64,000 bases of DNA from Acidobacteriota bacterium (GTDB lineage Bacteria; Acidobacteriota; Terriglobia; Terriglobales; Acidobacteriaceae), in contig JAKAXU010000004.1 in NCBI GenBank assembly GCA_021816455.1, positions 62,001-126,000 of the forward strand, written 5' to 3'. Position numbers and translations under genes: made by a program. Below are positions 52,385 to 62,328 of this stretch, in pieces (the first letter of the stretch is position 1; every line of letters starts with the position of its first letter). Below the pieces are notes generated by a model. That model did not search any database and was not told where the DNA came from. It saw nothing but the letters and a program-made list of their open reading frames with translations.

Positions 52385-53025
52385 GGAAGCACCTCCGGGG
52401 AATTACGGGCGCTCAGCGCCTCACGCAATTTCATGCGCGCTTTATGAAGCTGTGATTTGGAGTTGCCAATGGAGCAGTCGAGCATTGTAGCAATTTCATT
52501 GTGCTCGTATCCGTCAATATCGTGCAGCATGAAGATCAGCCGATAACCGGCGGGCAAGTCGGCAATGGCCTTTTCCAGCGCCATGCGGTCAATGGAGCCA
52601 GTCAACCGCAGATCCTCAGTACCGAAACTACGCATGGGACCGGAATCCGGTGCGGGGTCCATCGCCTCGTCCAGCGAAACCAGGTTCAGTCCCTTGCGGC
52701 GAAGATGCATTAGCACAACGTTGACGGTCAGCCTGTGAAGCCAAGTGGAAAAAGCCGAATCTCCGCGAAAGGTGGCAATTTTCCGGTGGAGTTGGAGAAA
52801 GGCCTCCTGAGTTAGGTCTTCGGCTTCGGTTACGTTGCCTACCATGCGCATGCAAAGCGAGTAAACCCTTCGTTTGTGCTGGGCATAGAGTTGAGCGAAG
52901 GCCGCGTTGTCGCCAGCCTTCGCGCGTGCCAGTGTGTCATCCGCTTCCGGTGCAGCGACAGTTACCTGTTCCGCGGTGGTGGAATCGGTTTCGGCTACGG
53001 ATGGTTGGGTGTGCCTTGGGGCCAA
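52381..53025 (-). CDS. ECF sigma factor (SigE/RpoE-like)
   Basis: 214 residues. Region 2: LYAQHKRRVYSLCMRMVGNVTEAEDLTQEAFLQLHRKIATFRGDSAFSTWLHRLTVNVVL; region 4: ALEKAIADLPAGYRLIFMLHDIDGYEHNEIATMLDCSIGNSKSQLHKARMKLREAL. A 30-residue acidic N-terminal extension is present. TTG start at 53025, with AGGAG six bases upstream on the minus strand, looks sound. Partner anti-sigma gene is coupled downstream; diverges from the Omp85 operon. Confidence 0.92.
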   Translation of the reverse strand: MAPRHTQPSVAETDSTTAEQVTVAAPEADDTLARAKAGDNAAFAQLYAQHKRRVYSLCMRMVGNVTEAEDLTQEAFLQLHRKIATFRGDSAFSTWLHRLTVNVVLMHLRRKGLNLVSLDEAMDPAPDSGPMRSFGTEDLRLTGSIDRMALEKAIADLPAGYRLIFMLHDIDGYEHNEIATMLDCSIGNSKSQLHKARMKLREALSARNSPEVLP

Positions 53026-53205
53026 AGTATCTCCTGCTCCGGATAGGAACGAAATTCTTGCATGTCGCCAACGAAACCTTCGATGAGCCGCAGCGACGTT
53101 AAGGTTGCAGGCTTCCTCTGCAAACTTTGCCTGTACTCATTAGTATAGTGAGCGGAAGCAAAGTCCATTCGTCAATATGACAGCGGAGCGGCAGAGTGCT
53201 GCCGT
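53026..53205. promoter_or_regulatory. divergent control region between sigma factor and Omp85 operon
   Basis: On the plus strand GAAACCTT (53073-53080), 16 bases, then CGTTAA (53097-53102) resembles an ECF-type promoter. A TATAGT at 53144-53149 could serve as a sigma-70 -10 without a good -35. No other feature stands out in these 180 bases. Confidence 0.3.
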
Positions 53206-56200
53206 TTGCACTGGAGTTGGAGGTTACAGGCTATTTCCATTGCGTGGGAGCATGAGCGGGCGTTCGCGCGGCTGCGAGTCGGTCAACGCGGCCTTCTCGT
53301 CGCTGTCGGATGGGTGTGCCTGTTGGTATCGGCGCATGGAATTGCTCAAACGAGGTTGTCTCCGGCGGCGAAGGAGGAGAAGCAGGACAAGGCCGCTCCG
53401 CTGAAGGTGGCGGTTGGCCCGGATGCGATGCGACGGACTGCGGACCCTGCCAATGTAATCGCAAGCGATCGAAGATTGCGACGGTGGCAGGGATTGCCGG
53501 TTCTCAGAGTGGAGTTCACGGGAGTTGGGGAAGATCGACTCGCGCCTCTGCCGCAATCGCTGAAACAACAGCCAGGCAAGCCGTTGGACGATGAAGCGGT
53601 TAACGCCAGCTTGCGGAGATTGTTCGCCACCGGGCTCTACGATGCGCTGGCTGTCTATGGGCATCGCGAGCAGAATGGTGTAGTGCTGGAGTTTCGCGGG
53701 CATCCACGGACTTTCATCGGCACTCTGAGTGTGATTGGCGCGCGCGGAGCGAACAGTAATTCCTTACTGTTGCGAGCCAGCCGATTGACGCCAGGAACGC
53801 CATTTTCCGATCAGCGGCTGCAACGCGGTGAGGCCGATATGAAGCAGGAACTCATCCGGCTTGGCTATCCGCAGGCACAGATTCGTCACGTGGTTACGTC
53901 CGATCCGCAGCAGCAACTCGTCAACATTGCTTTCACCGTGGTGCCTGGAGATCAGGCACACACTGGAAATATTTCGCTTGCCGGCGACAGCGGCATGGAT
54001 ACGGCAACATTTGAGCGGTATGCGCATCTCCGCAGCGGCGAGCGCGTCAATCAGGAGATCAGCAGCAAGGCAATGAACAGCCTGTTGAAGGAGTATCGCA
54101 AGCAGAACCGGATGGAAGCCGATGTGAAACTGGAGTCCCAGAGCTACGATGCGGCAAAGAACCTGGTCAACTACAAATTTGTCGCAAATCGTGGTCCGGT
54201 GGTTCATGTGGTGGTGGAAGGCGCTCATCTGAGCCCGGAACACATCCGAACACTGGTGCCGGTCTATGAAGAAGGCGCAGTGGATGAGGATCTGCTGAAC
54301 GAAGGAAATCTTCGTCTGGCGAACTACTTTCAGCGACTGGGTTATTTTGACGTTAAGGTGAGCCATGAACGTCTATCTGCGCTGGAGCAGAGCGCACGTT
54401 CGGGAAAAGTGAAGATTCTTTATCATGTTGTGCTCGGTGCGCAGCACAAAGTGACTCGGGTATCGATCGAGGGTGCGCATTATTTCGATCAGCGAACGCT
54501 GCATGACCTGTTGAGCGTAACCCCGGCGAATGCGTTCGATAAGCATGGTCTGTATAACCAGCAGCTTGTGCAGAGTGACGTGGCGGCGATCAAGGCAATG
54601 TATCAGAACAACGGCTTCTCGTCGGTGAAAGTGACACCTCGGATTCTCGACGAGGATCAGCAGGGATCGGGTCCATCGGCAGGCGGAAGGAAAAAACAAG
54701 TGGGTCTTCAGGTGACTTACGTGATCGACGAAGGTCCCCAGCAGCGCGTCCGGACCGTCGATATCGTGGGCAATGAAAAGATCCCCAGCGCCGACTTGAA
54801 GAAGCTCTTGAACACGACGCCAGATCAGCCGCTGTCGCCGCAGAATCTGACGTCTGACCGGAATACTCTACGCACCTATTACCTGAGCAAGGGCTTCGAT
54901 CAATCGGATGTGAACGTGACCGAGGCACCGACAAAGTCGCAGAAAAACAGGGTTGATGTTGTGTTTCAAGTCCACGAAGGGGAACAGGTGTTCGTGCGCA
55001 ATGTGGTGACGACGGGATTGCACTTTACGCGACCTTCGACGATTGAACGTGCAGTGACGATCCATGCAGGCGATCCGTTGGATCAGTCAGCGCTCCTCGA
55101 TACTCAGCGCAATCTCTACGATCTTGCGCTCTTCAGCGAAGTCAATCCCGTCGTGCAGAACCCGCAGGGCGAGCAACCGCGAAAGACGGTATTGTTGCAG
55201 ACCGTGGAAGCAAGACGCTGGGATATCAGCTATGGAGCCGGATTTGAGATGCAGACCGGAACAGTGAACGGCACTCCGACAAGCAATCCCAACGGCACCG
55301 TGGGAGCGAGTCCGCGTGTTCTGGTCGAGGTCAGTCGAACCAACCTCTTTGGACGCAATCAGACTGCGTCGATTCGTGGACACTACGGTCTGCTGGAGCA
55401 GCAGGTGGACCTGCTTTTTCAGTCGCCACTGTTCCACAGCAGCCGCAATCTGGAGTTGCTGATCTCAGGCAGTTATAACAACAGTCAGGATGTGGTCACT
55501 TACAGCGCATCGATTCTGGAGGCAAACTTTGGAATTACGGAGCACTTTCTGGGGGAACACGAATGGTTGAGCAGGGCGAACATGCTCCAGTACCAACTCA
55601 TCTTCCGTCGCGTGAAGGTGAATGCCAACAGCGTGCAGGTGCCTATCACCGATATCCCGCTGCTGGCACAGGCAGTTCGTGTTGGCGGCCCTAGTTTCAC
55701 GTGGATTCGTGACACGCGGGATGCACCGCTGGACGCGCATCGCGGAACATACACCAGCTTTCAGGAGTTTCTCTCGTCGTCCATATTTTCGTCCCAGGCA
55801 GACTTCGACCAGGTGGACACCTCCAACTCCAGCTACTACGAACTGGGACGCACGGGTATCACCTTCGCGCGCAATACGCGATACGGCCAGGAGCGCGCCT
55901 TCGGGAATCCCTCCTACGAGTTGATTCCACTGCCGGAACGTTTGTATGCGGGAGGCGCCAATTCGCACCGAGGCTTTGGGATCAACGCGGCGGGACCGCG
56001 GGATCCGCAGACAGGATTTCCCATAGGCGGAGCAGGCGTCTTCGTCAATAGCTTTGAACTTCGGTTGCCGCCTCCGACCTTGCCGTACTTCGGAACCTCC
56101 CTGAGTTTTGTGCCGTTTCATGATATGGGCAATGTTTTTACAAATGCGTCGGATGTATGGCCAAGCATGCTGCGCTTTCGCCAGCAGAATCGAGCAGGAT

Positions 56201-56484
56201 GCCGCAATCTGGCACCGGTGACAGCGCAGAATCCATTGACGGGTCCGGTGACCTCCACCGGGCAACTGGGCACTTGCACCTTCAATTACTTTTCTCACGC
56301 TCTTGGATTAGGCTTGCGCTATCGGACACCGGTTGGTCCGATTCGCGTTGACTTCAGTTACAACCTGAATCCGCCCATTTATCCGGTAACCTATGACGCG
56401 ATCAACAAAGTCGAATTGACGAACCCGTACGTGGGAGAGGGTTCGCATTTCAACTTCTTCTTCAGCCTGGGACAGAGTTTCTGA
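53206..56484 (+). CDS. Omp85-family outer-membrane assembly protein (BamA/TamA-like) with about seven POTRA domains
   Basis: 1092 residues. Signal (LLVAVGWVCLLVSAHGIAQ), then about seven POTRA-type units, each opening like LRVEFTGVGE, IGTLSVIGARG, HTGNISLAGDSG, VVHVVVEGAHLS, VTRVSIEGAHYF, VRTVDIVGNEKIPS, FVRNVVTTGLHFTRPS. The barrel starts near residue 660, with the conserved loop GGANSHRGFGINAAGP (RGF motif) and the last strand GLGLRYRTPVGPIRVDFSYNLN...LGQSF. BamA has five POTRA and TamA three, so this is long. The TTG start at 53206 is uncertain. Stop and the next ATG share a base. Confidence 0.9.
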   Translation: MHWSWRLQAISIAWEHERAFARLRVGQRGLLVAVGWVCLLVSAHGIAQTRLSPAAKEEKQDKAAPLKVAVGPDAMRRTADPANVIASDRRLRRWQGLPVLRVEFTGVGEDRLAPLPQSLKQQPGKPLDDEAVNASLRRLFATGLYDALAVYGHREQNGVVLEFRGHPRTFIGTLSVIGARGANSNSLLLRASRLTPGTPFSDQRLQRGEADMKQELIRLGYPQAQIRHVVTSDPQQQLVNIAFTVVPGDQAHTGNISLAGDSGMDTATFERYAHLRSGERVNQEISSKAMNSLLKEYRKQNRMEADVKLESQSYDAAKNLVNYKFVANRGPVVHVVVEGAHLSPEHIRTLVPVYEEGAVDEDLLNEGNLRLANYFQRLGYFDVKVSHERLSALEQSARSGKVKILYHVVLGAQHKVTRVSIEGAHYFDQRTLHDLLSVTPANAFDKHGLYNQQLVQSDVAAIKAMYQNNGFSSVKVTPRILDEDQQGSGPSAGGRKKQVGLQVTYVIDEGPQQRVRTVDIVGNEKIPSADLKKLLNTTPDQPLSPQNLTSDRNTLRTYYLSKGFDQSDVNVTEAPTKSQKNRVDVVFQVHEGEQVFVRNVVTTGLHFTRPSTIERAVTIHAGDPLDQSALLDTQRNLYDLALFSEVNPVVQNPQGEQPRKTVLLQTVEARRWDISYGAGFEMQTGTVNGTPTSNPNGTVGASPRVLVEVSRTNLFGRNQTASIRGHYGLLEQQVDLLFQSPLFHSSRNLELLISGSYNNSQDVVTYSASILEANFGITEHFLGEHEWLSRANMLQYQLIFRRVKVNANSVQVPITDIPLLAQAVRVGGPSFTWIRDTRDAPLDAHRGTYTSFQEFLSSSIFSSQADFDQVDTSNSSYYELGRTGITFARNTRYGQERAFGNPSYELIPLPERLYAGGANSHRGFGINAAGPRDPQTGFPIGGAGVFVNSFELRLPPPTLPYFGTSLSFVPFHDMGNVFTNASDVWPSMLRFRQQNRAGCRNLAPVTAQNPLTGPVTSTGQLGTCTFNYFSHALGLGLRYRTPVGPIRVDFSYNLNPPIYPVTYDAINKVELTNPYVGEGSHFNFFFSLGQSF

Positions 56485-57317
56485 TGGGAATGACGACGAG
56501 CAAAACGAGTTGGCGCAGGACAGGGCCGATGTGCGTCCTTCTGCTGCTCATTCCTCAGGCGCTGTCAGGGCAAAAGGGGACGGAGCAGTCCGGTTCTCAT
56601 GCAGCAAAGGATGCAGCCGTACACCCGCTGAATGAAGTTGTTGCAGTGGTGAATCAGCAGGTGGTTCTGGCCAGCGATGTGGATGAGGAGATGCGCCTTG
56701 TACATCTGTTACCGGGTGGTGATTCGCAGGAAAATACTGCGCCCGAAGCACTCGAGCGACTGATTACGCGATTGCTCATTGAGCAGCAGATTCGGATCGA
56801 GGATCCATCGCAACTTGATCCGGATGCGAAAGCAGTGAATGAGAGTCTGATTGGACTGCGTCAGGAACTGCCCGGGTGTAAGCTGACCGACTGCATGACC
56901 GATGCAGGTTGGACGGCGTTTCTTGCAGGGCTGGATCTAACTCCGGATCAGGTTGCTGCGTATTGGAAGGATCGCTATGCTGTACTGGGTTTTATCGAGC
57001 AGCGCTTTCGGAGCGGTATCCGCATCAGCCCTGAGGAGATAAACAGCTACTATCAGAAGACATTGCTGCCGCTCTATCGCAGCCCTGCTGAAGCACCGTC
57101 GCTGAAGACGGTTTCCTCTCGCATTCAGGAGGTTCTTTTACAGCAACGCGTGAATCGGATGCTGGATGACTGGGTGAAGTCGTTGCGCGAACAGGGACAG
57201 GTGGAGATCGTGGACCCCACGTTGCGTGCCGGTGTGAAGCAGGCGGAAGCTACATCCACGGGCAAGACGAAAGCGACACGTGGCACAAAGGGGAACGACG
57301 GAGTATCGGTTCCATGA
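56484..57317 (+). CDS. SurA-like N-terminal-domain periplasmic chaperone without PPIase domain
   Basis: 277 residues. Signal (MCVLLLLIPQALSGQ), then the SurA-N pattern: HPLNEVVAVVNQQVVLASDVDEEMRL, LERLITRLLIEQQIRI and YRVLGFIEQRF-like YAVLGFIEQRFRSGIRISPEEINSYY. No parvulin (PpiC) domain follows, only a helix (IQEVLLQQRVNRMLDDWVKSL) and a basic tail. Two Cys (CKLTDC) are close enough to form a disulfide. One-base overlaps both sides (56484 and 57314) put it between the Omp85 and TamB-like genes, implying a role in feeding barrel substrates. Confidence 0.85.
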   Translation: MGMTTSKTSWRRTGPMCVLLLLIPQALSGQKGTEQSGSHAAKDAAVHPLNEVVAVVNQQVVLASDVDEEMRLVHLLPGGDSQENTAPEALERLITRLLIEQQIRIEDPSQLDPDAKAVNESLIGLRQELPGCKLTDCMTDAGWTAFLAGLDLTPDQVAAYWKDRYAVLGFIEQRFRSGIRISPEEINSYYQKTLLPLYRSPAEAPSLKTVSSRIQEVLLQQRVNRMLDDWVKSLREQGQVEIVDPTLRAGVKQAEATSTGKTKATRGTKGNDGVSVP

Positions 57318-60300
57318 CGCATGAGCCCGAAAACGAAATGCACCCGGACTCCGATGGGATTTCCATGCATCGGATTGCTTCCGGACGTCGATGGATGCGT
57401 CACTTCATTGCTGTAGCGGCGTCTGCCTGTTTTCTGGTGTTGATCGCATCCGCGGTTCTCTATCAGGTAGCAAACTCGCGGCAGGCACAGGAACGCGCGA
57501 AGGCATGGATGATCCGGTCGTTGAATGCATCAACCGGAGGCCGCACAGAGATTTCCGGTCTGCGCTGGAATCTGCTGCAACTCGGTTTCGAACTGGATAA
57601 CCTGACCATCCATGGCCTGGAACACGCTGGCGAAGCACCGTGGATTCACGTGGATCGCATCCGCGTACGTCTAGGCATCGATGGTCTTTTTCGCTCCGGT
57701 GTAACAACCCGTGTGGTTCTGCATGCGGCGAAGATCGATGGACCGGCATACCATCTGGAAGTGTATGCAGATGGTACAACGAACCAGCCGCATCCAAGAC
57801 ACCCGCGGAGGCCTGGCAAGCCGTTTCTGGATACACTTTTCGATCTGCAGATTGGCGATCTTCAGGTGCAACGCGGCATCCTGAAGTTAGCCAACCGCAC
57901 CGTTCCCGTCGATTTTCGCGCGCACGACGCTTCGTTATATCTAGGCTGGCTTCCCACGATGACTTCCACAGATAAGTCCGCGGGGAATGGAACTTCGAGT
58001 GAACCATCGGGAACCTATCGTCTGATTGTCCATCTGAAGCAAATCGCTCTGTGGCAGGGGCCGTTGACGGGAAAAGTTCCACCGATGGAAGCGGAGCTTT
58101 CTTTGCGCGCGCTACTGAGCCGTAATGAACTTGACCTGGAACAGATGGAACTGACGGCGCAGCACCAAACCCTGAATTTTGATGGAGTCGTGCGCAACTT
58201 CGCGCAGCCCGTCTGGCATGTCGCCTCGCACGGCAGTGTGGATCTTCGCGTTCTGGCACCTGCCTCGGGATTCCCGGCTTTGCCAGAGGGCATTGCTACA
58301 TTGAATTTCCAAGTGAACGGGAACGGAGCGGAATACTTAGCGGAAGGCGAATTGAGCGGCACAAATGTTCGCTACAAAGATGCGATCGCCGATGCGCGAG
58401 CAAAAAAAGTAACAGCTCGCTTTCGTGCTACGCCTCGCCTGCTGGCGGTGTCGCGCATCGTGGCGGGTCTGCCGGACGGGGGTGAGATCGACGGCGATTT
58501 TACCTACGATAATTGGCTGTTTCCTACACCGCACCCCGGAAGCGCGGAAGAACGGCGCTATATCCGCGCACATCAGAAGGTGCCCACCTCGACTGCGCTC
58601 GTGCATGCGTCGCTGCATCATGTATCGCTGGATTCGGTTCTGTTGGACCTAGCATCGCCACAGTTTCAGCACCTCGGCTTCGATGCCCAGATCAACGGCG
58701 ATACCACAACTACCTGGACGGGACTGGCATTTGACCTTGCGATTGAAAGTCACCTGAAGCTGACTCCAACTGGAAGAGTTCGCCCAGGACTTGCTGGAGT
58801 TAACGGGTTGCTGGATGGCACATTTTATTCCGGCCGAGGCAACATTGCGGTGACGCGGATGCAGATTCATCTGCCTCACAGCACTCTGATCGGGCGGGGA
58901 ACACTGGGCGTATTCCCGATCGATCGACCATCGAGCATGCAACTCGATTTCACCTCCAGCGATTTGACTGAGTTTGATGCGTCATTGCGTGCACTCGAGC
59001 TGAAGGTGGGTAATCGCGAGGGGGCCGCAGCGTTGCCGGCCGTATTCGACCAGCCTGAGTTGAGCGGCAGCGGAACTTTTCACGGCACGTTGACCAGTTC
59101 CTGGCTTACCCCCATTGTGGAAGGTCACGTATCGGCAACACATCTCGGGATTGAGATCCCGGATGGCAATCCCCTGACACCACCGAAATTTGTGGATTGG
59201 GACAGTGTGGAAGCCGACGGCAGATATTCGCCCGCGAGCATCCTCGTGCGCCACGCGGTCCTGCGCCGAGGGGAAGCGACACTCACCTTGTCCGGTCATA
59301 TCGATTCTTCCGATCCGAAGTATAACCTTGCAGAGACGCAAACGGAATTTGACGAGAATTCGCTGGTGGATGTGAAGGCGAATATCCAGAAATATCCCAT
59401 TCCGCAATTGCTGACCATCGCTGGAACAAGCGCTCCGGTAGACGGGGCATTGAGCGCGCAACTTGCGCTGGATGGAAAGATGAACGCACTGGATGGGGAA
59501 GCAAGTTTTCAGGTCGATCATCCGGCCATCCGCGGGGTTCGACTGGACATGGTCAAAGGTTCGGGATCGATTCACGCGCAGGTGATTCATCTTGTACATC
59601 TGCAGGCCAGTCAAGGCGCGGGAAGTGTGGATGCGATGGGAAATTTTGACATCGCGCACAATATCTTTCAAGGTTCTGCGGATGGTTCGTCTCTTCAGAT
59701 TGCCAACTGGATACCGGGCGGTGCGGACAAGCGCAACCTGGCTGGAATGCTGCGATTTCATGCAGCAGGCGAAGGGCCGATGGACGATCCGCATATAAAG
59801 CTCACGGCTGCAATCAGCCAGATTCGTCTGGCCGATCAGCCATTTTCCGATCTTCATCTTGAAGCGAAGACGCAACGCCATCAGGTCACCTATACGCTGT
59901 ATTCGCAACAGAGCGCCGGCGATCTGGCGCTGAGCGGAACGACGCAACTGGATCAGCAGATGCAGACTGCGGCTCAGATTACGCTCAAACGCTTTGACCT
60001 GGGAGCCGCTCTGGAGATGATGCACATTACCGGAATCACCGGGCAGTCCGACTGGGAGGGTACGGCTGTTGTTTCCGGTCCGTTAGCCCATCCCAGGCAG
60101 ATGAGCGGCGAGGCCCGGCTCAGGCAACTGACGGCTGTTCTTGAGGGTGTGCATCTTCGAAGCCAGGGGCCGGTTCATGCACTTCTAGCCGATGGGATTG
60201 CCCATCTGGATCCAGTGGAGATAACCGGCGAAGATACGGATGTTCACGTGAAAGCGGATATGCAGATTGTGGAACAGCAACAGGTGAATATCGCTGCCAA

Positions 60301-61564
60301 TGGCGCGATCAATCTGCGTCTTGCGGAGTCCCTGGACAGCGATCTGCTCGCCTCCGGAAACACGGCTTTTCACCTGAACGTGAATGGAACACTGTTCAAG
60401 CCGGTGATGGTTGGCGACGTAATGTTTCATCACGGCTCGATTGCACTGCGCGATTTCCCCAATGGCCTGAGCCAGATTGAGGGGCGCCTTGAGTTCAACG
60501 AGAATCGACTCGAAGTGCGTTCGCTGACAGCCGTCAGCGGCGGTGGCACACTCACGGTGGGTGGGTATCTGGGCTTCCAGCATGCGCTGTATGCGGACCT
60601 GACGGCCACCGGGAAGGATATTCGAATCCGCTATCCGCAGGGAGTCAGTTCGCTTGCGGATGCCAATCTGCGACTCCGGGGGCCTCAAACGAACCTTTTG
60701 CTGAGTGGCACTGTGACGGTGACTCGTTTTGCAATCGGATCTGATTTGGATGTGGCATCGCTCAGTGCGCCATCGACCTCCGTGCAGCCTGTGCTGAGCG
60801 CGGACGCTCCGTCAAATCATCTGCGATTGGATATCCATCTGACGACTTCTCCGCAGCTCACATTTCAGAATGCCTATAACGCAAAATTAGCTGGAGATGC
60901 TGACCTTCACGTGCGAGGAACCCTGGCATCCCCTTCGGTTCTCGGGAAGATTTCTCTGACGGAAGGAAGCACTTCGATTGGCGGTACCCGCTACGATCTA
61001 CAGCGTGGAGACATCACGTTCAACAATCCGGTCCGCATAGAACCAAACATCGATCTCGATGCAACGGCGCGTGTGGAAGACTACGACATCATTCTTGGAT
61101 TGCACGGTACCCCCGGCCGGCTGAAGATTACCTATCGCTCAGAGCCGCCATTGCCCGAGACGGATGTGATTTCGCTGTTGACACAAGGGCAAACAACCGA
61201 GGAGCAGTCGGTGTATGTTCAGCAACAGCAGCAGCAGGCGGGAGATAATCCGGAGACGGAGATGCTTCTTGGAGGTGCACTCAATGCGACGGTTTCCAAT
61301 CGTGTGCAGAGGTTGTTCGGTTCAGGAGCGGTGCGTGTGGATCCGAACTTCATCGGATCGGTAGGGAACTCTTCGGCGCGCGTGACCGTCGTCGAACAGC
61401 TTGGACCAAATCTGACCTTTACTTTTGCCAGCAATGTGAATACGACGGCGCAGCAGCTTATTCAAGCCGAATATGCAGTCAATCGTCACGTTTCGCTCTT
61501 GATCACACAGGACGAAAACGGCATATTTTCCGTGGTGATCAAGACCCGCAGGCTTTTTCGGTAA
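57314..61564 (+). CDS. tamB: TamB/AsmA-like translocation and assembly module protein
   Basis: 1416 residues. N-terminal inner-membrane anchor (MRHFIAVAASACFLVLIASAVLYQVANS), an AsmA-like start RSLNASTGGRTEISGLRWNLLQLGFELDNLTIHG, a long beta-helical middle, and the TamB C-terminal domain (DUF490): GKISLTEGSTSIGGTRYDLQRGDITFNNPVRIEPNIDLDATARVEDYDIILGLHGTPG, DVISLLTQGQT and the end FTFASNVNTTAQQLIQAEYAVNRHVSLLITQDENGIFSVVIKTRRLFR. Spans the periplasm to pair with the Omp85 protein and may move lipids or barrels. Third gene of the coupled operon. Confidence 0.92.
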   Translation: MTHEPENEMHPDSDGISMHRIASGRRWMRHFIAVAASACFLVLIASAVLYQVANSRQAQERAKAWMIRSLNASTGGRTEISGLRWNLLQLGFELDNLTIHGLEHAGEAPWIHVDRIRVRLGIDGLFRSGVTTRVVLHAAKIDGPAYHLEVYADGTTNQPHPRHPRRPGKPFLDTLFDLQIGDLQVQRGILKLANRTVPVDFRAHDASLYLGWLPTMTSTDKSAGNGTSSEPSGTYRLIVHLKQIALWQGPLTGKVPPMEAELSLRALLSRNELDLEQMELTAQHQTLNFDGVVRNFAQPVWHVASHGSVDLRVLAPASGFPALPEGIATLNFQVNGNGAEYLAEGELSGTNVRYKDAIADARAKKVTARFRATPRLLAVSRIVAGLPDGGEIDGDFTYDNWLFPTPHPGSAEERRYIRAHQKVPTSTALVHASLHHVSLDSVLLDLASPQFQHLGFDAQINGDTTTTWTGLAFDLAIESHLKLTPTGRVRPGLAGVNGLLDGTFYSGRGNIAVTRMQIHLPHSTLIGRGTLGVFPIDRPSSMQLDFTSSDLTEFDASLRALELKVGNREGAAALPAVFDQPELSGSGTFHGTLTSSWLTPIVEGHVSATHLGIEIPDGNPLTPPKFVDWDSVEADGRYSPASILVRHAVLRRGEATLTLSGHIDSSDPKYNLAETQTEFDENSLVDVKANIQKYPIPQLLTIAGTSAPVDGALSAQLALDGKMNALDGEASFQVDHPAIRGVRLDMVKGSGSIHAQVIHLVHLQASQGAGSVDAMGNFDIAHNIFQGSADGSSLQIANWIPGGADKRNLAGMLRFHAAGEGPMDDPHIKLTAAISQIRLADQPFSDLHLEAKTQRHQVTYTLYSQQSAGDLALSGTTQLDQQMQTAAQITLKRFDLGAALEMMHITGITGQSDWEGTAVVSGPLAHPRQMSGEARLRQLTAVLEGVHLRSQGPVHALLADGIAHLDPVEITGEDTDVHVKADMQIVEQQQVNIAANGAINLRLAESLDSDLLASGNTAFHLNVNGTLFKPVMVGDVMFHHGSIALRDFPNGLSQIEGRLEFNENRLEVRSLTAVSGGGTLTVGGYLGFQHALYADLTATGKDIRIRYPQGVSSLADANLRLRGPQTNLLLSGTVTVTRFAIGSDLDVASLSAPSTSVQPVLSADAPSNHLRLDIHLTTSPQLTFQNAYNAKLAGDADLHVRGTLASPSVLGKISLTEGSTSIGGTRYDLQRGDITFNNPVRIEPNIDLDATARVEDYDIILGLHGTPGRLKITYRSEPPLPETDVISLLTQGQTTEEQSVYVQQQQQQAGDNPETEMLLGGALNATVSNRVQRLFGSGAVRVDPNFIGSVGNSSARVTVVEQLGPNLTFTFASNVNTTAQQLIQAEYAVNRHVSLLITQDENGIFSVVIKTRRLFR

Positions 61565-61592
61565 GACGCGGGAAAATATCTGCATCCCGCGA

Positions 61593-61949
61593 TCATGCAG
61601 TTTGCACTGTACGCTGAAGTTCGAGTAGTAAACCCTGTAATTCAGCGTAATTGGGGGCCGGAGTCGGCTTCTCAAACGCACTTTCAAAGGTGCTCGCAAT
61701 TGCACTTGCCCGCTGATGCCCAAAGTTTCCCAGCGAACCGGCCAGTTTGTGAGCAGCCTGGAAAGCTTGATCGCGTTGTAGCTCTGCAAGCTGCCCGGAT
61801 TCAAGAGCGACCAGGGCCTCTTCAATGAGGCGGACCCGCTCCTGAATCTCTGGCAAAAACTTACGCCAGAGACGCTCCAGCGCGGGCGCTAGCTCGGCAT
61901 GTTGCTCTATCCGCGACGGTTCCTTCGAGACCTCGCTATTTCCAGCCAA
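61593..61949 (-). CDS. HPt-domain phosphotransfer protein
   Basis: 118 residues from TTG 61949 (GGAGAG before it). Four-helix HPt with His67 in QAAHKLAGSLGNFGH, the phosphorylatable histidine. Overlaps the receiver gene by 14 bases. Last gene of a hybrid kinase-receiver-HPt unit, which gives all parts of a phosphorelay. Confidence 0.88.
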   Translation of the reverse strand: MAGNSEVSKEPSRIEQHAELAPALERLWRKFLPEIQERVRLIEEALVALESGQLAELQRDQAFQAAHKLAGSLGNFGHQRASAIASTFESAFEKPTPAPNYAELQGLLLELQRTVQTA

Positions 61950-62310
61950 GAATACTCTCCATCTGGCTGGCCAGCTTCAGCGGATCAAAAGGTTTGGTCA
62001 GTACTGCGCGAACTCCCAGATCTGCGAATCGCCGTTGATCCGCGCTCTGAACCTTTGCCGTCAGCAGGATGACTGGAATGGATGCAGTCGCAGGTGATTT
62101 CTGGAGTTCGCGAAACGTTGCCGGTCCATCCATGCCTGGCATCATCACATCCAGAAGAATCGCATCCGGCTGTTCCTTGCTAGCTTGCTCCAGTCCCAAT
62201 GCGCCACCGTTGGCGACCACGACTTCCCATCCGGCGACCGATTCAAGACTGAGCGCCGCGACTTCACGGATATCCTGTTCATCATCGATAATCAAAATTT
62301 TTCGGGACAT
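61936..62310 (-). CDS. single-domain response regulator
   Basis: 124 residues: KILIIDDEQDIREVAALSL (acidic pair), Asp54 in AILLDVMMPGMDGP, VILLTAK and Lys106 in VLTKPFDP. No output domain. Lies between the hybrid kinase (18 bases) and the HPt gene (overlap). Confidence 0.93.
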   Translation of the reverse strand: MSRKILIIDDEQDIREVAALSLESVAGWEVVVANGGALGLEQASKEQPDAILLDVMMPGMDGPATFRELQKSPATASIPVILLTAKVQSADQRRFADLGVRAVLTKPFDPLKLASQMESILGWK

Positions 62311-62328
62311 GTCTGTATGCCTCTTCCT

